Assembly: GCA_031431235.1 (NCBI GenBank)
Contig: JANPDA010000237.1
Coordinates: 1 to 12,808, forward strand
DNA from: JANNSW01 sp031431235
GTDB taxonomy: Bacteria; Pseudomonadota; Alphaproteobacteria; Rhizobiales; Hyphomicrobiaceae
Length of the DNA stretch: 12,808 nucleotides
Direction: 5' to 3'
Positions 6,686 through 12,808 of the stretch are shown here, piece after piece. The position numbers and the translations under genes are program-made. How positions within the stretch are numbered: the stretch's first letter is position 1; every line of letters begins with the position of its first letter. A model generated the notes under the pieces. It was not told where the DNA came from, did not search any database, and saw nothing but the letters and a program-made list of their open reading frames with translations.

Positions 6686-7135
6686 GTGCTCGGAGCGTTG
6701 TCGGCGTTGCTGGGGTCGGGTGAGAAGGTGCAGGCGATCATCGCCAGGCTGCCGTTTGCAACACCGGCCTCGCCACTGCTCTGGGATTTGAAAATCCTCG
6801 TGCTGATGGCAGTGTTCGTCTATGCCTTCTTCAAGTTCGCCTGGGCCTTTCGGCTCGCGCACTACACCATGATCATGGTCGGCGCGACGCCGATCGCAAC
6901 GCAGGCAACGGAGGGCGTCTGCGCCGAGCATGCCGGGCGCACGGCCCGTCTCGCCGGCCTCGCGGGCGAGCACTCCAATCTGGGCCTCAGGGCCTATTAC
7001 TTCGCCATTGCCGGGATCGGCTGGTTCCTCCATCCGCTGCTCTTCATCGCGACCACGACCTGGGTGCTGCTGATCGTGCTGCGGCGGGAGTATTTCTCAC
7101 GCTCGCTGCGCGCCATTGCCGGCTCGAGCCTTTGA
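6686..7135 (+). pseudogene. 5'-truncated DUF599 family membrane protein
   Basis: The 149-residue reading frame matches the C-terminal two thirds of DUF599 proteins, which are usually about 220-240 residues with four membrane helices and no known function. Recognisable parts are LGALSALLGSGEKV at the start, membrane helices at about 34-56 and 103-131, the EHSNLGLRAYYFAIAG block (95-110) and the final RREY segment. What is missing is the first helix and the conserved Arg/Asn-rich loop, about 80-100 residues. An in-frame TGA at 6677-6679 lies just 9 nt before the first possible start, a GTG at 6686 without a ribosome-binding site, and no other frame upstream encodes the lost part. The gene therefore looks cut off by a deletion or rearrangement near 6680. 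The 3' end looks intact. Expression as a shortened protein cannot be excluded. Confidence 0.7.
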
Positions 7136-7226
7136 CCAGGCCGCCCCACCACCACCCATATTGACCGGCGCGGCACGCTGCCATCGCCACCGAGGCGGTT
7201 CCTGGCGACAAATCGGCTGGGCTCGG

Positions 7227-7232
7227 CTATAT
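7227..7232 (+). promoter_or_regulatory. Possible -10 element of rnd
   Basis: CTATAT lies 9 nt before the rnd ATG in an otherwise GC-rich stretch. If it is a -10 box, transcription would start at or just before the start codon, which would explain the absence of a ribosome-binding site. No good -35 hexamer is seen at 16-18 nt spacing, so this is tentative. Confidence 0.25.
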
Positions 7233-7241
7233 CCGGCCGCC

Positions 7242-8408
7242 ATGGATCTGATCACCACCACCCCCCAGCTAGCCGCCGTCTGCGAACGCCTCGCGCGCGA
7301 GGACTTCGTCGCGATCGACACCGAGTTCATGCGCGAGACCACCTACTGGCCCGAGCTCTGCCTGATCCAGATGGCCGGCGAGAGCGACGAGGTGCTGGTC
7401 GACACGCTCGCCAGCGGCCTTGATCTGGCGCCGTTCTTCGCGCTGATGGCGAACGAATCGGTGGTCAAGGTGTTCCACGCCGCCCGGCAGGATCTCGAGA
7501 TCATGTTCCTGAAGTCGGGCGCCGTGCCAAAGCCGCTGTTCGACACCCAGGTGGCGGCGATGGTCTGCGGGTTCGGCGAATCGGTCAGCTTCTCCAACCT
7601 CGCCAAGCGCATCGCCGACGTCGAAATCGACAAGAGCTCGCAGTTCACCGACTGGAGCCGCCGGCCGTTGTCGACCAAGCAGCTCACCTACGCACTCGGC
7701 GACGTGATCCATCTGCGCCCGATCTATCGCCATCTCGCGGCCGAGCTCGCGCGGTCGGGCCGCTCGCATTGGCTCGAGCAGGAGCTGGCGCCGCTGACGT
7801 CGCCCCAGACCTACGCGCTCGATCCCGAGCAGGCCTGGCAGCGCTTGAAGCTGAGGGTCAAATCGAAAAAAGCGCTCGGCGTGCTGATCGAGGTCGCGAT
7901 CTGGCGCGAGCGGACCGCGCAGTCGAGCAACGTGCCGCGCGGCCGGGTGCTGAAGGACGACGCGCTCTACGATATCGCCAACCAGATGCCCCAGACCGCC
8001 GAGCAGCTGTCCGGGCTGCGCTCGCTGCACGATGGCTATGCGCGCTCGCAGCGCGGCCAGGACTTGCTGAAGGCCGTCGGCCGCGGCCTCGAGCGCAATC
8101 CCGCCGACCTGCCCGCGATCGATCGCGGCTCGGTGGTGCCGCCCGAGGCAACCGCTGTGATCGATCTGCTGAAGGTGCTGCTGAAGGCGGTTGCCGCCGA
8201 GCATGGGGTCGCACCCAAGCTGATCGCGACAGCTGAGGATCTGGAGCGGATCGCGGTCGAGGCCGAGCCGGACGTGCATGCGCTCGCCGGCTGGCGGCGC
8301 GAGTTGTTCGGCGAGCGGGCCTTGGCGTTGAAAGCGGGCAAGCTCGCGCTCGCGGTCGAGGGCGGGGCCGTGCGGGCGCTCGCGATCGAGCGGCGCAAGC
8401 AGCCATGA
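7242..8408 (+). CDS. rnd: Ribonuclease D
   Basis: This 388-residue protein is a 3'-to-5' exoribonuclease that trims tRNA precursors and other structured RNAs. The DEDDy catalytic residues are visible: D26 and E28 in AIDTEF, D84 in HAARQDLEIM, and Y150/D154 in LTYALGD. An HRDC domain follows at about 207-290, and a second helical region completes the usual length of about 380. The frame is open upstream to 7116, but that part overlaps the DUF599 remnant. The ATG at 7242 puts the first motif at its usual distance from the N-terminus. There is no Shine-Dalgarno site; a CTATAT at 7227-7232 could be a -10 element, making the mRNA leaderless or nearly so. The stop overlaps the holC start (ATGA), so it heads a three-gene operon. 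Confidence 0.96.
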   Translation: MDLITTTPQLAAVCERLAREDFVAIDTEFMRETTYWPELCLIQMAGESDEVLVDTLASGLDLAPFFALMANESVVKVFHAARQDLEIMFLKSGAVPKPLFDTQVAAMVCGFGESVSFSNLAKRIADVEIDKSSQFTDWSRRPLSTKQLTYALGDVIHLRPIYRHLAAELARSGRSHWLEQELAPLTSPQTYALDPEQAWQRLKLRVKSKKALGVLIEVAIWRERTAQSSNVPRGRVLKDDALYDIANQMPQTAEQLSGLRSLHDGYARSQRGQDLLKAVGRGLERNPADLPAIDRGSVVPPEATAVIDLLKVLLKAVAAEHGVAPKLIATAEDLERIAVEAEPDVHALAGWRRELFGERALALKAGKLALAVEGGAVRALAIERRKQP

Positions 8409-8869
8409 GCGAGCGGGCGGGGCCTGAGTGCCTGTTCTATCATCTCGAGCGCCAGCCGCTCGAGCGGGTGCTGCCGATGCTGCTGGAGCGGACGCTCGAG
8501 CGTGGCTGGCGGGCGGTGGTGGAAGCGGGCTCGCAGGAGCGGGTCGCGGCGCTCGATACCGAGCTGTGGACCTACAGCGATCAAAGCTTCCTGCCGCATG
8601 GCACCCACCAGGATGGCGCCTGCGACCGCCAGCCGATCTTCCTCACCGCCTCCGATGAAAACCCCAATGGCGCTACCGTGCGGTTCCTGGTCGAGGATGC
8701 GGCCCCCGGCGAGATCGGGGGCTACGACCGCGTCGTCTTCCTGTTCGATGGCGGCGACGAGGCGGCCGTCGCCACGGCCCGCCTGCGCTGGAAGCAGGTG
8801 AAGGCGGCCGGCTACGCGGCGACCTATTGGCAGCAGGATCGATCGGGCAAGTGGGGGAAAAAGGCATGA
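8405..8869 (+). CDS. holC: DNA polymerase III chi subunit
   Basis: This 154-residue protein is the chi subunit of the DNA polymerase III clamp loader, which in E. coli links the loader (through psi) to single-strand binding protein. Family features are the N-terminal FYHLERQPLERVLPMLLERTLERGWRA-type strand-helix, an LDTELWTYSD segment (about 50-59), a FLPHGTH block, PIFLT, and the final YDRVVFLFDGGD strand followed by a helix and the YWQQD ending. Alphaproteobacterial HolC is typically about 150 residues, so it is complete. Its ATG overlaps the rnd stop and its own stop overlaps the next start, both as ATGA, indicating translational coupling across the three genes. The pairing of holC with rnd is less usual than with pepA. 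Confidence 0.95.
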   Translation: MSERAGPECLFYHLERQPLERVLPMLLERTLERGWRAVVEAGSQERVAALDTELWTYSDQSFLPHGTHQDGACDRQPIFLTASDENPNGATVRFLVEDAAPGEIGGYDRVVFLFDGGDEAAVATARLRWKQVKAAGYAATYWQQDRSGKWGKKA

Positions 8870-9561
8870 GCGCAGGAGCCGACGAGGACGAGCGCCGCCG
8901 GGCGTTGAAGGAAGAAGGTCGCAGAAGCGCCTTCGAGCTGCAGACGAGGACCGAGGCCGAGGGCCGCCCGTTCGGCTGGTTCGAGGCGCTCTACGCCAAG
9001 GCCGCCGGCGAGCGGGCGCTGGTGCCATGGTCGGATGCGGCGCCGCGATTCAAGCTCGGCGAATGGCTCGGCGCCCATCCGGGCGAAGGCCTGCCCGCGC
9101 TCGACGTCGGTTGCGGCCTGGGCGACAACGCGCGCCTGATCGCCGAGGCCGGCTACGCCGTGACGGCTTTCGATATTGCGCCGACGGCGGTCGACTGGGC
9201 GCAGAAGAGGCACGGCGACCGGCCGATCCGCTTCGAGGTCGCCGACATGCTGGCGCCGCCGCCAGAATGGCGGAGCGCCTTTGCCCTGGTGCACGAGACC
9301 TACAATCTGCAGGCGCTGCCGCGCGACCGGGTGGGGGATGCCATGCGATCGCTGGCGACACTGGTCGCGCCCGGCGGCACGCTGCTGGTGATGACGCGCA
9401 TCCGCGATGCCGGCGAGACGCCGCAGGGACCGCCCTGGCCGCTGTCGCTGCCTGAGCTGGCTCCCTTCCGCGCGGCCGGTCTCGAGGAAGCCCGGCTGGA
9501 AGAATTCTGCGACGAGCGCTCCCAGCCGATCCGGCATGTGCTGGTCGAGTACCGGCGGTAG
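8866..9561 (+). CDS. Class I SAM-dependent methyltransferase
   Basis: This 231-residue protein is a class I (Rossmann-fold) methyltransferase. Motif I is DVGCGLGDNA (residues 80-89), followed by the acidic end of strand 2 at FDIAP (102-106), a VADML segment (125-129) that would contact the adenine, and a HETYNLQALP loop (143-152) at the motif IV position. The N-terminal 60 residues hold a charged helix and a WFEALYAKA segment typical of the TPMT/TehB-like group of small-molecule methyltransferases. The substrate cannot be told. The frame runs open from 8827, but the ATG at 8866 overlaps the holC stop (ATGA), which decides the start. It is the last gene of the rnd-holC operon and is followed by two hairpins. 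Confidence 0.9.
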   Translation: MSAGADEDERRRALKEEGRRSAFELQTRTEAEGRPFGWFEALYAKAAGERALVPWSDAAPRFKLGEWLGAHPGEGLPALDVGCGLGDNARLIAEAGYAVTAFDIAPTAVDWAQKRHGDRPIRFEVADMLAPPPEWRSAFALVHETYNLQALPRDRVGDAMRSLATLVAPGGTLLVMTRIRDAGETPQGPPWPLSLPELAPFRAAGLEEARLEEFCDERSQPIRHVLVEYRR

Positions 9562-9573
9562 CGATTGGAGCGA

Positions 9574-9609
9574 TGCCGCGAGCACGGCCCCAACCGGCAG
9601 CTTGCGGCA
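9574..9609 (+). terminator. Hairpin after the rnd-holC-methyltransferase operon
   Basis: TGCCGCGAGC (9574-9583) pairs with GCTTGCGGCA (9600-9609) over 10 positions including one G-U pair. It starts 13 nt after the methyltransferase stop and is the likely end of the operon transcript. There is no T-run behind it. Confidence 0.5.
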
Positions 9610-9616
9610 CGGGAAA

Positions 9617-9644
9617 TCCGTCGGCCGCGGTTGCGCTCGACGGA
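9617..9644 (+). terminator. Second hairpin downstream of the operon
   Basis: TCCGTCG (9617-9623) is an exact 7-bp inverted repeat of CGACGGA (9638-9644) with a 14-nt loop. It follows the first hairpin by 7 nt and may reinforce termination before the tRNA gene. It overlaps the suggested tRNA promoter, so one of the two readings may be wrong. Confidence 0.35.
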
Positions 9645-9658
9645 TGCTTCGTGATACT
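9631..9658 (+). promoter_or_regulatory. Possible promoter of tRNA-Ser
   Basis: TTGCGC (9631-9636) and GATACT (9653-9658) are spaced by 16 nt and resemble a sigma-70 promoter. The predicted start would be 10-20 nt before the tRNA 5' end. This is a weak consensus match supported mainly by position. Confidence 0.3.
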
Positions 9659-9679
9659 GCGCCAGCTCGTCGGCAGCAG

Positions 9680-9769
9680 GGAGAGATGGCCGAGTGGCTT
9701 AAGGCGCACGCTTGGAAAGCGTGTGTACGGGAAACCGTACCGGGGGTTCGAATCCCTCTCTCTCCGCCA
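9680..9769 (+). tRNA. tRNA-Ser (anticodon GGA), CCA encoded
   Basis: A complete class II cloverleaf can be folded by eye. The acceptor is GGAGAGA/TCTCTCC (9680-9686 with 9759-9765). The anticodon stem is CACGC/GCGTG around the loop TTGGAAA, with anticodon GGA at 9714-9716. A long variable arm (GTACGG-GAAA-CCGTAC) is typical of serine tRNAs. The T arm has the loop TTCGAAT, the discriminator base is G, and CCA is encoded at 9767-9769. It reads UCC and UCU codons. Serine tRNA 3' ends are common integration sites, and the DNA downstream does contain gene fragments and an IS remnant. Confidence 0.98.
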
Positions 9770-9948
9770 GCACGCATTGATTGAATCAGCGCAATTCCAC
9801 GTTTTCTTCAACGGCCCCAACAACAGCCCCGACACGAGACACGGCTTGCAGCGGTCGAGCGCGAACGGCAGCTGCAAATTGGCATCCCCTGAGCTCGAGG
9901 GGAGGCCGTGCTAACGATCATCCAACAGCGAACCGTCGTGCTACCTGC
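9770..9948. other. Gap after tRNA-Ser without recognisable gene
   Basis: This 179-nt stretch holds no gene I can support. It includes a small palindrome TGATTGAATCA just after the tRNA, a T-rich CGTTTTCTTC that may end the tRNA transcript, and a CCCCT/AGGGG hairpin at 9886-9902. No integrase gene and no second copy of the tRNA 3' end is visible in the window. Confidence 0.5.
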
Positions 9949-10423
9949 CGTGTAGACCTTCCTGAACGCCTGCGGAATGAATTGAGCTTCGTCTGGTCGG
10001 CGTCCGAGGGCGCCGAGCGGGCGAACCTGCACGGCTTCGTCTACGAGCTGTGCGACCTGATCGGCGTGGGACGGCCTGATGCCGCCAAGAGCGATGCCGG
10101 CCGCAACGACTACACTTTCGAGCGCGCTGTCGAGTTCAAGGAGGCTGACGGCAGAGCCCCGGCCGGATCGACCTCTACAAGCGCGGCTGCTTCGTCATGG
10201 AGGCGAAGCAGAGCCGGGAGAAGGGGCGGCCCAAGGAGCTGAATCTCACCGGTCAGCCCGACCTCTCCATCCCCGACTACAATCCGCGCGGGAACCGCTC
10301 GGCGAACCGCGCCTGGGACCAGCTCATGATGAGCGCGCGCCATCAGGCGGAAGGCTGTGCCCGCGCACTGCCGCCCGAGCATGGCCGGCCGCCCTTCGTG
10401 CTGGTGTGCGATATCGGCCACTT
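9949..10423 (+). pseudogene. N-terminal fragment of an MmeI-like restriction-modification protein, frameshifted
   Basis: Two neighbouring frames together give about 155 residues resembling the N-terminus of the large single-chain MmeI-type (type IIL) DNA methyltransferase/endonucleases, which normally exceed 900 residues. The first frame (to about 10160) has SASEGAERANLHGFVYELCDLIGVGRP and a YTFERAVEFKEADG segment. The second frame, from 10161, continues with GRIDLYKRG and an MEAKQSREKG stretch, whose D and E-A-K match the PD-(D/E)XK nuclease site of the family, then RANRAWDQLM-like and PPFVLVCDIGH segments. A single-base loss between about 10150 and 10161 would explain the frame change. Homology stops at about 10423, where an IS66-like fragment begins on the other strand, and there is no clear start codon. 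It is a dead remnant of a restriction system. Confidence 0.75.
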
Positions 10424-10575
10424 GGCGTCGGTGAGCGCGTTATAGGCGGCATAGCCGTCGACCTGCAGCACGCCAGAGAAGCCGGCGAGATTGCGCACGG
10501 CGAGCCGGCGAAGGTTGGTGCCGAACCTGTCCGGAAAGAAGGCGAATTCTGATTTGTTGCGCGCCGCGCGCCTCT
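10424..10575 (-). pseudogene. IS66-family transposase fragment
   Basis: On the minus strand this segment encodes LAGFSGVLQVDGYAAYNAL followed by TDAK, which closely matches the catalytic-domain core of IS66 transposases (TnpC), including the aspartate of the VDGYAAYN motif. The residues before it (FFPDRFGTNLRRLAVRN) match more loosely. Only about 45 residues of a protein of some 500 are present; no start, end or inverted repeats are seen. The homology abuts the MmeI-like fragment, so an insertion followed by deletion probably truncated both. Confidence 0.7.
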
Positions 10576-10607
10576 GCACGGAGTTGGTCGATCGAGCGCC
10601 AACCAGT

Positions 10608-10632
10608 GGAACCATTCGGCAAGTCGCGCGTT
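10608..10632 (+). promoter_or_regulatory. EcfG-type general stress promoter
   Basis: GGAAC at 10608-10612 and CGTT at 10629-10632 are separated by exactly 16 nt, an exact match to the alphaproteobacterial EcfG (PhyR-NepR controlled) promoter consensus GGAAC-N16/17-CGTT. The expected transcript start is near 10640, giving a leader of about 25 nt before the ATG at 10664. It suggests that the three-gene membrane operon downstream is induced by general stress. It is called from consensus only. Confidence 0.65.
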
Positions 10633-10663
10633 CATTCAAGCGTAACAACACGAGGGCTTCCCC

Positions 10664-10738
10664 ATGAACGGTATCATTTATCTGGTCGGCTTGGTCGTCG
10701 TGGTGATGGCCTTGTTGAGTGTGCTTGGGCTTCGTTGA
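10664..10738 (+). CDS. 24-residue single-helix membrane protein
   Basis: This small gene encodes MNGIIYLVGL followed by VVVVMALLSVLGLR: one membrane helix with almost no polar ends except a final Arg. Near-identical tiny proteins are, to my memory, common in Bradyrhizobium and related genera and have no known function. A GAGGG site about 8 nt upstream supports the start, and an EcfG-type promoter lies 32 nt further up. The next gene begins 12 nt after its stop, so the two are co-transcribed. It may be a subunit or modulator of the larger membrane protein downstream, but this is inference from context only. Confidence 0.75.
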   Translation: MNGIIYLVGLVVVVMALLSVLGLR

Positions 10739-10750
10739 GGAGACGCCGAC

Positions 10751-11650
10751 ATGGTCGATATCGCGACTGCCCCTGCTGGCGTGAGTATTGAAACTGTCTC
10801 GCGGCGCAATGCGGAGCACGGCGGTCTCGCATTCGACGCCAGTTCCTACGTCGAGTGGCCTTCGGTGTTCGTCGGTGCAGTCGTCGCACTGGCTGTCGCC
10901 TTCGTGTTGTTGACATTCGGCGCCGCAGTCGGGCTGACCGCCGTGTCCCCCTGGACCAGCACACGCGGCTCCATTGTTGCCGTCAGTATCGGAGCTGCGT
11001 TCTGGATGATCCTGGTGCACATCTGGGCGTTTGGATTGGGCGGTTATCTCTCTGGCCGCATGCGGCACCGGCGAAGTGGCGCAGTGCAAACAGAAGTCGA
11101 CTTCCGGGATGGCACGCACGGGGTCGCCGTTTGGGGCCTAGCGGTTACGACTGGCGCAATTGTTGCTGCATTTGTGGCCGCTTCAGTTGCTCGCGGCGGG
11201 GTTGAAATCGGAACTTCCGCTTCACATTCGTCAGATCCGACCATCATCGCGACAGATCTATTGTTGCGTACAACGCGCCTGCCGATTGATGCACGCGGTG
11301 ACGATGTCAGAGGTGAGATGAGCCGTTTGTTGCTGCGGTCGTCCGGCCGCACCGACATGTCTGCTGGCGATCACACTTATCTGGTCGAGTTGGTCGCGGC
11401 ACGCACTGGTCTCGCGCCGGCCGACGCTTTGAAGCGTGTCGACGACACCATTGTGCAGTTGAAAGACTCCACCAACCGGGTCCGTAAGATGGCAGTTGTG
11501 CTCGGGTTCATCACAGCTGCGACCTTGCTTCTGGGTGCAGTGGCTGCGTGGTGGGGCGCAACGGTCGGCGGCCGGCATCGTGATGAGAACACGATCTGGG
11601 CCGGCTTCGCAAATCACGCACCGGGATCGTCCTTTTGGACCAAAACGTGA
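10751..11650 (+). CDS. Four-helix inner-membrane protein of unknown function
   Basis: This 299-residue protein has predicted membrane helices at about 37-61, 74-101, 122-147 and 247-271. A soluble segment of about 100 residues (148-246) lies between helices 3 and 4, and there are short polar ends. The soluble part contains HTYLVELVAARTGLAPADALKRVDD (residues 208-232), a helical region next to helix 4 that seems typical of this family in Rhizobiales-type bacteria; I know of no assigned function. A GAGG site about 9 nt before the ATG supports the start. It is flanked by two tiny membrane proteins (12 nt before, 10 nt after), apparently one operon under the EcfG-type promoter. Third codon positions carry more A/T (att, ttg, gtt) than the genes before 9600, consistent with acquisition or weaker codon selection. 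Confidence 0.85.
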   Translation: MVDIATAPAGVSIETVSRRNAEHGGLAFDASSYVEWPSVFVGAVVALAVAFVLLTFGAAVGLTAVSPWTSTRGSIVAVSIGAAFWMILVHIWAFGLGGYLSGRMRHRRSGAVQTEVDFRDGTHGVAVWGLAVTTGAIVAAFVAASVARGGVEIGTSASHSSDPTIIATDLLLRTTRLPIDARGDDVRGEMSRLLLRSSGRTDMSAGDHTYLVELVAARTGLAPADALKRVDDTIVQLKDSTNRVRKMAVVLGFITAATLLLGAVAAWWGATVGGRHRDENTIWAGFANHAPGSSFWTKT

Positions 11651-11660
11651 GGAGGCTACA

Positions 11661-11741
11661 ATGCGTGACATCATCTTGTGGTTCGCGGGCGTGCCGATCG
11701 TCGTCATCATCGGTCTTCACCTGCTGGGCTTCCTCAACTAG
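11661..11741 (+). CDS. 26-residue single-helix membrane protein
   Basis: The gene encodes MRDIILWFAG followed by VPIVVIIGLHLLGFLN, one membrane helix preceded by a short charged start. Similar peptides beginning MRD/MRN-hydrophobic and containing GVPI are, from memory, widespread in Bradyrhizobium-type bacteria and unassigned in function. A very strong GAGGAGG ribosome-binding site 6 nt upstream makes translation likely. It follows the four-helix protein by 10 nt and ends the operon. Confidence 0.75.
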   Translation: MRDIILWFAGVPIVVIIGLHLLGFLN

Positions 11742-11947
11742 GGCAAATTGCTCGCTGGTAAGGACCCGTCTGCCTGATTCGCACTGCATGCCGATCGACG
11801 CGACGCACGCGCATTCAATACGGAGGATTGGCGAAGGCGGCGTGGTTGAGAAGCTGCCCTGGACCTTCGGGATGTCGAAACGACCAATCTGTCAGAACAC
11901 GCCTGATCGAGAGTGGTCGCAGACAAGCAATTGAAAGTGTGCGTACC
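11742..11947. other. Gap between membrane operon and ku
   Basis: These 206 nt contain no gene I can support. A frame open on the plus strand runs through to 11934 but has no family resemblance and no ribosome-binding site. No EcfG-type GGAAC-N16/17-CGTT match is seen before ku, so ku either has another promoter or is read from the upstream operon. Confidence 0.45.
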
Positions 11948-12808
11948 ATGGCAGCCGCCCCTCGATCCTTCTGGAAAGGCCACCTGCGGCTTTCGCTGGT
12001 GACGATACCCATTCGGCTGGTCAGCGCGGCCTCGTCTGAGGAAAAGATCGCCCTCCACCAGGTTGACCGCAAATCCAAGAGCCGCATCCGCTATCAGAAG
12101 GTCGCTGCCGACACCGGCGAAGTGGTGGCCCAGGAAGACATCGTGCAGGGGTATGAGGTCGAGCCCGGCCAATACGTCTTGCTCGACGACGATGCACTGG
12201 ACGCGCTCAAGCTCGACACTCGGCACACCCTCGAGTTGACCCAATTTGTCGATGCTTGCTCGATCGACCCGCTCTATTTCGACCGGCCCTACTATGTACT
12301 GCCCGATGGCGATGTGGCGGAGGAAGGCTATCGCGTCATCCGCGACGCGTTGCGCGCCGCGAAGAAATATGCCGTCGGCCAGCTGACCATGCGGGGGCGT
12401 GAAAACCTCGTTGCGCTCGAACCGTGTGGCCAAGGCTTGCTTCTCGAGACGCTACGTTACGAAAACGAGATCAAGGATGCCGACGAGGTCTTCGCCGGTA
12501 TCGCCACGACAAAACTGCGCCCCGAACTGCTCGACATGGCGAAGGAATTGATCACGGCCCGCAGCAGCGAGTTCGAGCCAGAAGCGTTTCACAACCACTA
12601 TGCCAAAGCCCTTCGCGACCTCGTGCAATCCAAGCTGAAGGGCGGCGAAGCCGTTGCTGTCGGCGGCAGTGACGATGCGGCGCCCAGCGGGACGATCATC
12701 GATTTCATGGATGCGCTGCGACGATCGACAGGGCGTGCAAATTCCGAGCCGGGCAAGAAAACTGGTTCGTCCTCCAAGCCAGTCAAAGTGCATAGGGCCG
12801 CCGCTGCT
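11948..12808 (+). CDS. ku: Non-homologous end joining protein Ku (runs off window)
   Basis: The frame is open from the ATG at 11948 to the last base, 287 codons, and encodes bacterial Ku. Ku homodimers form a ring on double-strand DNA ends and recruit the ligase LigD for non-homologous end joining. Family signs are the start FWKGHLRLSLVTIPIRLVSA-type strand, LHQVDRKSKSRIRYQKV (about 36-52), GYEVEPGQYVLLDDDALDAL (about 73-92), the YFDRPYYVLPDG block, KYAVGQLTMRGRENLVAL (about 139-156) and the RPELLDMAKELI helix. The last 30 residues are Ser/Lys/Ala-rich, as in the basic tail that usually ends the protein, so only a short C-terminus is missing. There is no strong ribosome-binding site. A ligD gene may lie outside the window. 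Confidence 0.95.
   Translation, partial: MAAAPRSFWKGHLRLSLVTIPIRLVSAASSEEKIALHQVDRKSKSRIRYQKVAADTGEVVAQEDIVQGYEVEPGQYVLLDDDALDALKLDTRHTLELTQFVDACSIDPLYFDRPYYVLPDGDVAEEGYRVIRDALRAAKKYAVGQLTMRGRENLVALEPCGQGLLLETLRYENEIKDADEVFAGIATTKLRPELLDMAKELITARSSEFEPEAFHNHYAKALRDLVQSKLKGGEAVAVGGSDDAAPSGTIIDFMDALRRSTGRANSEPGKKTGSSSKPVKVHRAAAA

Noticed and set aside
9781..10242. Intact 153-residue gene after tRNA-Ser
   Set aside because: Only its second half resembles a known family, its last 28 residues are out of frame with that family, and the frame continues elsewhere; it is a pseudogene fragment.
10343..11119. 258-codon minus-strand frame as a whole gene
   Set aside because: Only its end (10424-10575) resembles IS66 transposase; the rest is antisense to the membrane operon.
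9770..12808. Second copy of the tRNA-Ser 3' end marking an attachment site
   Set aside because: No repeat of TTCGAATCCC or neighbouring bases was found in the window, so an island boundary cannot be placed.

Overview
The window is high-GC bacterial DNA and most likely comes from an alphaproteobacterium. The signs are a lipoamide dehydrogenase of the alphaproteobacterial PDH type, an RNase D-HolC-methyltransferase cluster, a bacterial Ku gene, two tiny membrane proteins of a kind I know from Bradyrhizobium and its relatives, and an exact match to the EcfG (general stress sigma factor) promoter consensus. The genus cannot be fixed from the sequence; a Bradyrhizobium-like or Reyranella-like soil bacterium fits.

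Layout. Positions 76-2705 (+) hold a run of small accessory genes: a Uma2-type PD-(D/E)XK protein, a HlyU-family protein, an unrecognised protein resembling a stand-alone SLOG-like nucleotide-binding domain, a GFA-family zinc protein, and a membrane protein of unknown function. They meet head-on a minus-strand block (2780-6026): lpdA, a cupin with the metal-ligand spacing of DddQ-type DMSP lyases, and a 371-residue protein that I read as three consecutive Rid/YjgF repeats in one chain. The cupin and triple-Rid genes overlap by 7 nt and form a two-gene operon. Upstream are a strong hairpin of unknown role (6098-6152) and a gene for an exported peptide with an extremely arginine-rich tail (6206-6502).

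Positions 6686-7135 (+) carry a DUF599-family gene that has lost its 5' part. Then comes a tight operon, rnd-holC-methyltransferase (7242-9561), joined by two ATGA overlaps, followed by two hairpins and tRNA-Ser(GGA) with encoded CCA (9680-9769).

Downstream of the tRNA the DNA looks accessory. There is a frameshifted N-terminal fragment of an MmeI-like restriction-modification protein (9949-10423), fused to a decayed IS66 transposase fragment on the other strand (about 10424-10575). Then comes a three-gene membrane-protein operon (24 aa, 299 aa, 26 aa; 10664-11741) behind an EcfG-type promoter at 10608-10632, and last the NHEJ protein Ku (from 11948), which runs off the window. The membrane operon uses visibly more A/T than the genes before 9600.

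The best candidates for something new are the triple-Rid/DddQ-like operon and the general-stress membrane operon beside Ku.
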